From Paramacrobiotus metropolitanus (Eukaryota; Tardigrada; Eutardigrada; Parachela; Macrobiotidae): a stretch of DNA of 64,000 nucleotides. Shown in pieces: positions 34,576 through 45,214 of the stretch. Within the stretch, counting starts at the first letter, position 1; every line of letters starts with the position of its first letter. A program made the translations under genes and the position numbers. Under the pieces are notes generated by a model, which was given only the letters and a program-made list of their open reading frames with translations, was not told the DNA's origin and did no database searches. The stretch is from positions 558,001-622,000 of the forward strand of contig NW_026570302.1 in assembly GCF_019649055.1 (NCBI RefSeq). The letters run 5' to 3'.

Positions 34576-37173
34576 TTACATGATAAATCGCTTATTCGGT
34601 ATACAGATATAGAATTCAGGATAATTATGCTTTCCATATATACACACAACAGGTCTAAACAGAATATCGATAGCCACTACATCGTACTGCTGACAATCCA
34701 ATCGCAAGAATTTTCTTATAAAAGGCGGATTTGTACCATCTGGTAGTGTAATGGCACTAAACGGCTCAGTTCCGATATGCTCAACAGCAGCATAAATACT
34801 TCGCACAACCGATTCAAAAAATAACGAATTTTAGCAGCTTCAGTATTCTGCCCGTCACCGTTTGGAACCAGTAATTGCACCGCCGCTCTTTTCTGCGAGT
34901 ACCGTAACACTCCAGTTCAACGCCAACGCTCCTGATTACTCGGTTTCGGAAGCTGCTTGGACAACCTCCTAGCGCTTCTTGCAAATGTCCTATCTTTTTT
35001 AGAATTTGCAATTCCAAATCCGCATCATACATGGGTCAACCCGCTAATTTATGTCATCACTAGTGCCAGTCGCTGACTGGTGACAGCGCGAAGCCTCTAA
35101 ATGTTGATAATTTCGTACAATTTGTTAAGCCACGTCCGTACTGCCATGAACCGATTTCGTTAATCCACCCAAAAAGTCCGCAAAGTAAAAGGTCGACCAT
35201 TGATATGCGGGCACCCAGTTTTCTAGGGCTGTAGAGAGATGAATAAGTTGGTGAACGTTAAACAACATCCGTCGCTCTCCGTACAATTGTTGGAATCGCT
35301 GGCAATAACGAAAAATAAGGCCCTGGGCGGTAGCAGCGTGGTCATTTAGTAACCCACCATGATCCAACATGAGATAGTGCATTGCTGTCACTAAATCTAG
35401 CAGATTGTCACAAAGTACATGAGGCAACTGTCCATCCAATGCATAAAAAGCTCCATACATGAGAAAATTAAGATACTCAGAGGCGTGATACGACGAACAT
35501 TCCGATATGGGGGGAATTGTGCGGCTAAATTGTGATGGAAAGATGATACGGGAAATTCGCAGGTCGACCTCGATCTGAAGATTAGCAGACAAGATCTTCC
35601 TTTTTTTGTTGTTAATATTGGTGTAAACAGGAAGAAAACACATGGGGTCCTTCATCCAGTACTTGCACAGCTTTTTGGTGACTCCCAAAGCAACAGCGTG
35701 GAGAAAATCAGGAGGACAGTGCACATCGGGACTGAAAGAGGGGATTCGAAACAAACTGCTTGCACGAATAATTCCATGGCATTGTTTATTGTGCTGCAAA
35801 GCAACCCGTGCACTGCGGATATACTGCTGACGATCTTTGTTTGCCGAAACACGATCGAAGGGGTACACGCGAACACCATCAACTACTTTTCCGGTGTGTA
35901 GGCACGCAGTGCATCCGTATTCTCCAGCAAAAGATCCATGACACAAGATGTCATTTCTCGCAATGGTATCAGCCACCCATAATGCCGGCTTTATCGCACT
36001 AATTCCGTCCGCTTGGGTCGACCCATTTGCAGTATCTGTAAGTTCCGCTGCAAGGAGTTTTAGGATAATATCCATGTTCGGTTTCGCCTTTCCCACCGCA
36101 AGGGCAAATAAAAACCGGTCACGGTACCGCTTACGCGTAGGAAGCTCGTTGATTATGTAACTAACAACTGTAATTGATCCGTTCAAACTACCATTGAACC
36201 CAAACGTTTGTCCATCGTCCACATGAAATGTCAGCGATACATCTCTTCCGTGTATATTTAGTCTTTGATATCCCTTCCCCCAAAAAATGTCCAGATTTGT
36301 AAAGCTGTTTCTGAATTTAAATACATCGCCTCCTTTGTCCGATTTTACATAGCGTTCGACAGTGCTACCAGTCGGAAACGTGTAGAAAATGCTTCCTCGC
36401 TTTCGGTTGTCTTTGATGGTTTTATGGGTCGACCCGCACTCTGCACTCGAACAGCATATTGGATCCCGAAAACTGTTTTCTTCTCCGATATAGTTTTGAT
36501 GTTCGTAGCAGAAATGATGGATATTGGGATTCAGCAGATAAGGCGTAAGAAACGAATCGAGATAACACAGATTTTCAGGAAACTCCGACGTATCCTTGGG
36601 TAGTTTCTTGAAAAAGCTCAACATTGCCCCTTGTTGAACGCGAGGCATTTTGTGTTTCCTGCAGATCCGCACGAACTGCATGACATTTCCCAGGGTGTCG
36701 ACACCGGAATCACCTTCACCCTCTTCAAGTATATCCGAATCCGAGCTGGCATCTTTTTGAGGTGTTGAAACCACTCGCGAAACATACGCTCCGTCATCCC
36801 AAGTGCCGTCAGGAGACATACTCTTGAAATAAACATTTTACGCACTGAATTACTTTATTTGATAAATATTTCGGATGAAGCGAACAAAACATGACTCCTT
36901 TTACTTTTAGACGGAACAATTAACATCACTGATAACATGTAAGTTTTTCAAACAATAGCACTCGTAGCATAATAAATTAAAAAATTTAATGAGTCAGAAT
37001 AAAAATACCAGGGAGTCGACTCCTTCCGGCTGCGATTCGCTATCACTTGACTCAACAATTCGAGGGTTGGCCACTTTTCCGCGATTTCTCCAGTGAGATG
37101 TTTTCGGCAATAGTCCATCTTCATACAAGTACGATCGATACCGTTTTCGGCGTTTACGCTGTTTCTCCGCCAT
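34576..37173 (-). pseudogene. DDE-type transposase gene of the 11.6-kb element, broken
   Basis: Exon 1 (37173-37009, 55 codons) starts MAEKQRKRRKRYRSYLYEDG and ends in a GTCGAC palindrome before GTATTT. Exon 2 starts at 36822 after TTTCAAG in phase 0. Its N-terminal part is acidic (SSDSDILEEGEGDSG), followed by Cys residues that may bind zinc (CCSSAECGS). The catalytic-type core reads HVDDGQTFGF (about 36226-36199), INELPTRKRYRDR (about 36159-36120), GKAKPNMD (about 36090-36068) and DFLHAVALGVTKK (about 35712-35676), with the DxxH arrangement seen in several eukaryotic cut-and-paste transposases. An in-frame TAA at 35125-35127 interrupts it, although similarity continues. A one-base loss in a T run near 34829 shifts the last part (KIRYF, later DVVAIDILFRPVVCIYG) to a stop near 34576. 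The gene would need both lesions to be errors to be functional. Confidence 0.75.
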
Positions 37174-37633
37174 TGTTTAAATAATTTAAAGATGAAATTT
37201 GTAACTAAAAAATGAATAATTTAGTCAAAATATCTTCGCGTGAACTGTAGCAGCAAAAAGATAAAGACGCCGCCACTATTGTTGTTTCGCTTTATCAAGC
37301 CGCGCGCATAATAGCCGGCAGCGCTGTTTTTTTTCCGGTTGAACTGAACTGTGTTTGCTTGTGTGCGGCACCAGTTGTAGCAGATAGTCGCCGCGGGCCG
37401 ATGGTAACCAAATCTGTATGTACGTATCGAAAGAGAAGGGGTCGACCCCGGTAAACGTAGATGATATGGGTACGCCCGATTCGTGCCGTCCGCATTTTTT
37501 CTTTCAGTCCCACATATGCATGTAGTCTTTGAGTTGTGCGCGGTGAACAGGTTTACGATCTCTGTTCTTCAAATTCTTCGTTTTGTTTACTTAGTTTTCT
37601 TCGTTTCTTGGTTCTTTCCAGCAACAGCGTACT
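37174..37633. promoter_or_regulatory. Divergent promoter region of the transposon
   Basis: This 460-bp gap separates the transposase start (minus, 37173) from the start of the BEN-domain gene (plus, 37634), so it should hold both promoters. The GC-richest palindrome of the set, GGGGTCGACCCC, lies at 37438-37449, close to the middle. A regulatory role such as autoregulation by an element-encoded protein is a reasonable inference; no TATA box is clear. Confidence 0.45.
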
Positions 37634-40098
37634 ATGTCTGCTCAAAAAGATAGACCGCCTACTCAAAAGGGTAGAACGCAGCGTGTGAAGAAAGTTTCCG
37701 GATCCTTGAACGAGGACGACATAGAAATGGATGATCTACAGCGTCAACAAAAAGAAATTCATGCCCGACATGACGCTCGAAAAGGTAGCATCCAACTCGA
37801 AACTGTAAAGATTTCTGGGAGTCGACTCCTGATCAGTTTAGCCGTTTTCTAACAAACCTTATATGATTTCGCATATCTGGAATTAGAAATGGTGAAAAAC
37901 ACCAAATCAGAATGTGTTAAAATTCTAACCTTATTTTATCGGCAGTTGGACGTTAACTAGTTATTACTGACATTAACAGCCGTATCGTTTGTCATCGATT
38001 TCACACTAAAAAAAACTTCAGATTTTGAGCTGCTTAAAGGTGCCTGAATGGAATCGACTCCAGTCTGTTTTTTTATTTTTTAACCGAGTTGTATAGACAA
38101 AGGTAACGCAAGTACTTGTTGATGGATACTTGTTCTACTACTAGTAACAATAAGGAATTTTTCAGATTATTGCGTTGTTCAATTTGCTGAGGACGGTCTT
38201 GTTCACATTATTTCTATGGAGCGGCAGTCCAGCAGCGCGGCATGGCGTTTGGAAGAAATGTCCACATATGAATCACTGCTGAAAGAGAGGGATATTATTA
38301 GCGTGAAGGCACCAAAGAACCAAGACGCTCTGCAACGCTTCTTCACGGCTCGGGTTGTTAAGGTCTCTTCAAGTGAAAAAGTTGCTGTTTCCGTTGCAAA
38401 GAATTTGGAATCGCGAAAGGCAAGACAGTGTTGCAAAACGTTCATTAATGCCAATTTATTTTTATTATAATATTTCGTCACTCTTAGAGTCGCTGTGTAG
38501 TTTGTCAGCAAAGCAATGTTTTGCAGAAAGGAAAGGGCGCGCGGACGCTGGAGTCGACTCCATCCAAAAAGAAAAGTCAAGAAGACCTGCTCAACGAAAT
38601 CAGTTCAGAGTCTGAATCCCAAACTGATGCTAACAACACCCAGGATCTCAGTTGCAACTGGAGATTCGATCCCTATACCGGAAAGCCCGTTGGACAATGT
38701 AGTCCCGTCGCAGCCGGTAGCGGAAGCATGAAAGGAAAGCAACCAGGTACAGAGAAACTCGGTTGCCGTTACTTTTTGTTTTAAGTTATTTAAAATATAT
38801 ATGTAAATTTAGAGTTGCCGGCACATAAGCGGAAAAGACAGGAATTTGAGGAGTCTGATGGTAAGTGGTTCCGATTGCTTTCTAGTACAGCAGGTCGACC
38901 TTTCCATGGTAAGCTCGAGCTGGCGTAAGAACGCTTGAATATTGCCACAAGTCAGCATTACATCTACTAGCCATTAACATGTACTGTACGTTCTTGGCAG
39001 GAAGTGATGATGACAACTATACATGGTACAGGCTGTCTCCCCCTACGGGCAAACCAAAACTGCCGGCAATTGCGGCCCGAGAATTGTTTCCTCAAAAGAT
39101 TATGCGTAGGTTACCCGTCAAAGACCCAAATAATCGCATTTGCATATTCCGGTATTGACATATCATTTAGGAGCCGACAAAGGTGATGACGCCGATTGCC
39201 CTGCTTACGGCAAGGAGTCGACTCCACCGATGAAAGTTAACAGAACCGTTTGCATGTAAATATGGTGCTCTGATTACTTTCAGCATTCGCTTGTGCTATT
39301 TTTCAATGCATCTCTTCTGTTCGTAGATTTTTACGCTGAGCGACGTGGCGGCTCATCAAAAGTGGAGAAGCAAGCTAGCGGTACAAGTACTTATTAAACA
39401 ATTACCTAACCGTTACACCGGTAAAACCATATTTTTCTAGGCACAAAAAGTGCTGGGAATGCGAAACACAAAGGTGCGGCATATCCTATTTCAGATTTTT
39501 TCATACAGATGCTGCACAGATAAGCATGGTCTTTTTTCAATAATTTTTAATAAATAACTTTTATTGGATGAGGTCGACCTTTTTCCGTGAAGTTTTTTTG
39601 ATGTTTCACATAGATTCTATGATGGAAGAGCAAAGAGAATTGGCTGAGAGCTGTCGACAGCAGCTGAGACTGAAAACCAGAGAGAAGGTTGCGCTCTATT
39701 CTGGATCCGGAGTGTACTTGCCGAAGGGACAGTTCATCAGTTTCGAGGCCCGCTTAAAGCCAAAGAATGCCCTCATGGACGGTGTCAACCATGCGGCGAT
39801 GTTTTTCCGCAATACAGAAACGGCAACCCGGATCTTTCGGGGAGACCATTATGGCTTGAAGTCTGCGCTGGGGACAGATCTGATGGGCGAATTGATGCTT
39901 ATTATTTAAAATTTCAAAAACCGCTTATGACATTATCACCATGGAAAATTTTTGATCGTAGCTTACATCAATGGATACCATCCAGCTACGGCCGGGAAAC
40001 AGTTGAAGATCCAGGAAGCAGAGCTGATCCGGGCTTTCAGCCATAAGCTGTACTACCTGCGTAATCATGGGAAGGGGTCGACTCCACGCAAAGGTTAA
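37634..40098 (+). CDS. Transposon accessory protein with probable C-terminal BEN domain
   Basis: Exon 1 (37634-37784) starts MSAQKDRPPTQKGRTQRVKK. Exon 2 (38166-38419) joins in phase 1 and encodes DYCVVQFAEDGLVHIISMER, a small module of the kind that precedes BEN or similar domains in transposon-linked proteins. It ends at a GC donor (AAAG/GCAAGA). Exon 3 (38527-38746) is Ser/Lys-rich, and one palindrome in it encodes LESTP. Very short exons follow (38813-38862 with HKRKRQ, a possible nuclear signal; 39001-39025; others to about 39480). A larger exon from 39613 begins after CATAG and holds the BEN-like block VYLPKGQFISFEARLKP, then MFFRNTETATRIFRG. A last piece, about 40020-40098 (LIRAFSHKLYYLRNHGKG), ends at TAA 40096-40098. 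BEN domains bind DNA or chromatin factors. The later splice sites are uncertain, so I cannot say whether the frame is fully intact. Confidence 0.5.
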
Positions 40099-40474
40099 GC
40101 GTTTCCTACGAAATCAGTGTTAACTTTGGCGCGATGATGTTTTATTGGCAATTTTACCACTGGCGGAATACGTCGATTTAGCGTTTTGCATTTATGACAC
40201 CCACTAGCATATTTTTGATACCTTACGTGAATACCAAAAGTGCACGCGATGTTTTATTTTTATGCACTTTTTGGGTTCGTTTCCTGTATCTTTAGTCTCC
40301 GAAATGTGTTGCACTGTTACCTACAAGTGTTACTGCGAAACTTACAATAAAACTTCTAAAAACGAGTTCCAGATTAAGTTGGTAATTGTAAGTTCTACAC
40401 TAACTTTGTGGCACAAAAAGGTATAGCTGCTGTTCAAAAATTGTTACAAAAAAACTTATACATTTTCGCGGGGG

Positions 40475-40595
40475 ATTGCTACCGTCACCCGGCTGGTGTT
40501 TTACGTTGTGGCTAAACATGGCGCTTATGTACCGCGCCAGATTTAACCATATGTACTGCCGTAACGTCACACTCCAGGCGGGTGACGGCAGCAAT
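40475..40595. repeat. Subterminal inverted repeat next to the right terminus
   Basis: ATTGCTACCGTCACCCGG at 40475 is matched by an inverted, imperfect copy ending at 40595. The two arms are about 55-60 bp with a very short middle, and the structure directly adjoins the right terminal repeat. Nothing equivalent is seen at the left end. It may be a transposase-binding feature or a small nested foldback insertion. Confidence 0.6.
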
Positions 40596-40631
40596 ACAGG
40601 GGAACCGTGGAATACGCTTAGTTTTGCCCCC
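40593..40631 (-). repeat. Right terminal inverted repeat of the 11.6-kb transposon
   Basis: The reverse complement of this 39-bp segment begins GGGGGCAAAACTAAGCGTA and matches the left terminus with two mismatches. TATA follows it. Confidence 0.9.
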
Positions 40632-40635
40632 TATA

Positions 40636-43600
40636 TAGATACTTTTATTCGTATAATGTGGGTTACCAATCTAACAATATGGTTGCTCGCAAACCGCCAC
40701 GGTAACATGTATTATCAACAGCGCAAGGTTTTCGTCTGACGCTGCAGGCCGAGTAACCGGTTTCGTTTTTTTTCGAAAAGTATCCTCACTTCGATATTTA
40801 TTTCTCAACAGCCGGCCAATTCACTACGTATAAGTTTCGAATACCCGGTCACCTGGATCTTTTGTTATCTATTTCCCAACTCTATCCGTTAAGAGACCGG
40901 ATATGGCCGCTAAGCTGGTTTACCTAGTCGTTGTTTGAACGGGGATCAGCAGTTATTTATGCAAAACGTCACAGCTGTTGGACCGGGTTGTTCATAATGT
41001 TGCTGTAAAGTAAGAGTGACCGGTTGAGAAATGTGGAAGTACATATCCTAACGTTCCTCTCATTTTTTCTGCTCACTACAAAGTTCACCAACGAGGCCTT
41101 AGGCCCGTCAAGAACCACCTACTAAATGCATTTCAGCAACCATACTATCCCTGCAAGCTACGAAGTGTCTCGGGGCAACCGTTTTTATTGGAACTGCAAT
41201 ACTTTGTAATGGTATTGTTGCTTGGAAATGGAATTTCCGTAACAATAACGAAATATCGCGGTAATCGTAATTTTATTTTTTTTTACCCTTCCTGAAATAT
41301 GAATGGCCCCCTTGGGGGCCGGGGGTCTCTTCATAACCGCTTTTTTATTTTGTTAATCTGCCCAATAAATTCCACAATAGAAGTAAAATCAGACAATGAT
41401 TCAAATAGTAATCTGGGCCCGCTTTCCTCTTCTAAAAGTACAAAAACTGCTTTGTAAGGTTGAAGCAGCGCGCCTGACGGCAATGTGCATTGTGCATAAT
41501 GCACATAAAATTGTTTGAGTTGAAACAAAACTAATTATTATTTTACTGAGGAGCTTTTGTACCAATCTCGTACGTTTTGCACTAAAAAGAATTATTAGAA
41601 TGATGACAAGAGATTATGTACCAAAAATTCTCGTGAACATCCAATAAATTGCAGTTTAATTGCAGTTTTTGAGAATCTGGTCACAGGATATGGCATTGCT
41701 AAGGATAATACTTAAAAATTGCAATAATAAGTTGCTGAATATTGTACAAATTTGTGGACGCTAATAAGATGAAGATTCCATTTTGGTGTCTTCACCTTTG
41801 CACCGCATTAAATGGTAGGTCATGCTCGTACTTTTCAGTTTGGATGTACGTCTATACTCTATAGCTTTACAAGCTCGTATTCTCCAGTTTGCACCGGTTT
41901 CAAAACTTTTTTGGTTCGCTCATCTTGTACGCCAGTTCGGTACTAAGCAGTTGTAACTAATGAGTACTTGGTGGAAGCTAATGGTCAAAGTACTGGGTAC
42001 AGTAGTGAAAATGCTTAAGCTTTCATTCCAGCAAAAGCTCCGCTGTACCTTATATGTAGTTTCCATGACAATGGTGGCCACACATATTACTCACCATGGC
42101 ACATAGGGGTCCTCCAAATTCAGAAAAATCTCATCTTCTGAAAAAAGATAGTATAGTACCCAAGTATGCTTAAAAAAATATTTTCAGCTGCTGTAATTCA
42201 GATAGGCGTGGCCAGCGCAAATTAAAACAGTACGCAATACCGCATACGTACTATGTTATTTCAATCATCAATGCACAGCGCAGGCTTTATTCATACGAGT
42301 ACATAGCAGTCATTGCAAGACCATTCGCATGGACTCGGGCAGCTGCACAGCACCGAGGCAAGTGAAACCCGCGTGCGGTCGTCCCTGTCATCGCTTTCAA
42401 ATTGCCGACTTTCAAAAATGTGCTATTATCTATCATGTGTTATAATTACACTACGGGTAAAAAATGCGAAAAATTTTCTTGTAATAATTTAACACACCAA
42501 TCCAGAAATAAACAAATTTTGAAGTTTGACAGCGGTGGAAGGGACCACCGCAAAAAAATTCAATTAAGAAAGAGAATTTTTTGTTAGCTTGTGCTGACCA
42601 TAGGTCAGCGGTGGTGACTATGTTGCCTGCTGACAACAATGCCGATGGACAGTCTACTGCATACAAACGTATAATTTTGTAATAATTATAAAAACAGGAA
42701 ATACGTAAAATCAATAACTTATTTAACTACCCCAAAAAAGTGCTTCAAAACAGTAGCACATAAATGGTCAACAAATTGACCACTGGTCAGCAAAAAATTA
42801 AAACCTGTTGAAACCCTTTTCTTTGCATTTTGACCACTAAGAGTACTAGATATATAAAACATAGAAAACAAGCGATGCTGACAATATTCCTTCGCAAACT
42901 TTCATCCCTCTCTTATGTGACATTTTACGAAGCAGCCTTTGTGGAATTTAACATTGCACTTGCTGCCTTGATGAACACGCCGAGCCGCCTTTACACTGCG
43001 TGCATCATTCGGACTTGCACGTTTCCTGTGTGGCCGCAGACTCGCAGTGGTGGGTATAGGGAAAGCGGCGGAAATGATCCAGCTGTAAAAGCGATTGACG
43101 CCGAACCAAATATTAGTAGTCACGTGCACTTTTTCTAACACATTATCGGCCGGATCAGGATTTAACCTACATAAGGCTGTCGCAAAGGTCTTCATCACCA
43201 ATTTGATCGTTCCAGTTTGCAATCGCCCGAGACTGGCCAAAACTCAAAATTCGCATGTTTCTTTAAAGCTGCGCGGCTCCATCGCTTTGCTTGCCCAAGC
43301 GGCATTCGGTATCGAAGGCAGAGAGCAGCAGAGTGCAGGGTTGTGCTGCCATTTCACCGTGCTACGTACAGTGTCGTACACTGGCGGTAGAATTACAATC
43401 AGAACTAAAGCATCAAGACTGCCATGCCGACCGCCCGGGGTGCCGTTCTGGTATCCCATTTTCTGCTAGCTTTCAAAACCAAAACCTCATGGCGCATGTT
43501 TTGCGTCCGAACCGACAGCAACTTACTCCGTTTACGCAATGAAAAGTATCTGTCGAAAGTGCACCCGCCCGTGTATTCATAACCCTTCATGGGCAATGGT

Positions 43601-45153
43601 GCCGGAAGGCGACACACGTTTTTAACGGATTGTGGCCATCTATGGTTCGACTTTTAGAATCCGCATTAGACATTTTCGAATAAAGCGTTGTCAGTATTAC
43701 CTTGCTGATTTATCTGGGTTTAATTATTCATCCACCAATTAGTTAATTAGCAAAACCTACGAGAGGTCAGAAAGTTCAAAATTAGCAATTTTCGCTCATC
43801 TATTGTTCTTAATTAACTGAAGACACAAGTTCAAATTATGTTTTTTTTGCTGCTTTAAAGTCCCTTATTGCTTATTTCGTTATGGGATAACGATTAACTG
43901 CTGCCGATCGCTGGGAAAAAAATACCAAACACCTTGTCGCCTCCAGGCACCAATGCCCGTCAACGGGTTAACATTACACACAAACTGAACCATTTTAATA
44001 AATTTCCAAGCAGTTTCAGCATCAGATTTGTCCGCTGCTTTTAGGATTTCCGGGTTTCCGGTAATCTATTAAATAAAAGCAAAGTTAGAATTAAATTAAA
44101 ACTGAACCAGAATCTGTTCAAGGATTAAACAGTTTGCCGTGAAGGTCAAACCAGCATGCTTGCTTCAGCTTTGGTGCGTTCAAAGCAAGTTTGTCGATTT
44201 CAAGCAAAACAAAATATTTTGTAGCCTGCGTGTCAGTAAAGAGTAGTGCAATATTTCTATACTGTACATTTCCGCTCTTCTGCTACAGTTACCCGCGAGA
44301 GAGACATCTTTTTTATAATATGAAAAGTATCTTCACTGAGCATCAACTTTTGATTTTTTCGGCTTTTTTCGTGTGACTTTTTAGACATTTTAGCTACAAT
44401 TTTTTTCGTTCATCACAGGCTGGAGCAAAAATAGCCGGTTCCGCTAGTAATCATAGCCGAAAGACCGTTTTGTGCGAGAAAAGTCAAGTTTGTCGAGCTT
44501 TCCAAGGTGCACTGAAACACAACTGAAGTCAGGTTTTGTTAGCAAACACTGCAGTGCCAAGTTGGGGCAGTTGCACAAGATCGTTAGTTTTGCCAATGTA
44601 TTACAGATCTACATTACTGTAATTCCTTTATGCCAGCGCTTAACTGCTTACAGTTTACACAGCGACTGACCCAAAAGATAGTTGAGCTGACCTTACATTA
44701 CTTGTTTTACATTAATATGAAAATGTGATGATCATTCAGCTGAAAATGCTGAGCTCAACTTTGAAATTAAATTTCGGTCCTATTTTCAGATAACGTGACT
44801 TTTAAAACGGACTTAATAAATTTCGACGATCATATTTTACCTGGAAATAAAAAATTAGATCCATAAAGTATTAAGTACTTTATTAAGAATAAAGTATTAC
44901 ATTTTGAAAATCTCTTAAACATTATGGAAAAAATGTTTGCAATGGATGGCTTTCAAAAAAATATAATTAATAGCGTTCGTTGGCGTCGTTTAGAAGTTCG
45001 ACAGTAGCTAGGGAAACTCATCCTTATCATCGCACTTTGAAGAGATGCTCCAAAGGGGGCGACTTTTCACTGCCCTCCTGCAGCAATCTGGGATTCCAGA
45101 TTACTGACAAGCATGAACGGAACTTACCACTGCCACCAAAAATTTACCTCAAG
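40636..45153. other. Long intergenic stretch, no supported gene
   Basis: I see no recognisable protein, RNA gene or terminal repeats in 4.5 kb. Two overlapping open frames on opposite strands (42830-43138 plus, 42902-43240 minus) and another pair near 43244-43469 look like chance. Near 42775 the string CCACTGGTCAG is the inverse of CTGACCAGTGG at 54530 and 54570, possibly scattered pieces of one repeat. Confidence 0.35.
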
Positions 45154-45214
45154 ATGCACAATCATTGAAAACTGGTTTTTAAAATTTAAAAACCAGTTTT
45201 CAATGATTGTGCAT
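45154..45214. repeat. Perfect 61-bp palindrome at a gene truncation point
   Basis: ATGCACAATCATTGAAAACT from 45154 and its exact complement ending at 45214 form 30-bp arms around a single central base at 45184. The palindrome begins exactly where exon 2 of copy G loses similarity to its relatives, so it marks a rearrangement breakpoint, for example an inverted repair of a broken end. Confidence 0.9.

Larger units (their letters stand above)
30000..40085. repeat. Dispersed set of about 22 GTCGAC-centred palindromes
   Basis: Type GGAGTCGACTCC: 30000, 31734, 37012, 37818, 38550, 39214, with one-base variants at 38050 and 40074. Type AGGTCGACCT: 30833, 34118, 35561, 38892, 39571, with AGGTCGACCA at 35190. 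Type GGGTCGACCC, some extended by T..A or G..C: 31336, 34535, 36014, 36426, 37438, with the variant GGGTCAACCC at 35033. Others: GGTGTCGACACC at 36694 and GCTGTCGACAGC at 39650. The flanks change, but in 19 of 22 they change on both sides so that symmetry is kept. Spacing is mostly 230-500 bp. Sites fall in exons, introns and spacers alike. This suggests a site for a symmetrical (dimeric) binding protein, perhaps the element's own transposase or accessory protein; that is inference. Outside the element GTCGAC occurs, but almost never in an extended palindrome. Confidence 0.85.
29043..40631. mobile_element. Complete 11.6-kb multi-gene DNA transposon with GTCGAC palindromes
   Basis: The element is bounded by 39-bp terminal inverted repeats (29043-29081 and 40593-40631) starting GGGGGCAAAACTAA. 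It is flanked by TATA on both sides (29039-29042 and 40632-40635), a likely 4-bp target duplication (or TA). Inside are a DDE-type transposase (minus strand, decayed), a divergent plus-strand gene with a probable BEN domain, a small acidic plus-strand gene, and a minus-strand RING/zinc-finger gene. About 22 palindromes centred on GTCGAC run from 30000 to 40085. The transposase signature (HVDDG, INELPTRKR, KPNM, DFLHAVALGVTKK) places it near the CMC/Plavaka/KDZ-like group as I know those families, but I cannot assign the superfamily firmly. The intact termini show a whole element; the broken transposase suggests it can no longer move by itself. Confidence 0.82.

Noticed and set aside
42830-43469. 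Overlapping open frames on both strands near 43 kb as a possible gene
   Set aside because: No domain, no exon borders, and both strands are open over the same stretch, which points to composition rather than coding.
40636-45153. A second large transposon in the long gene-free stretch
   Set aside because: No terminal repeats, no transposase features and no GTCGAC palindromes were found.
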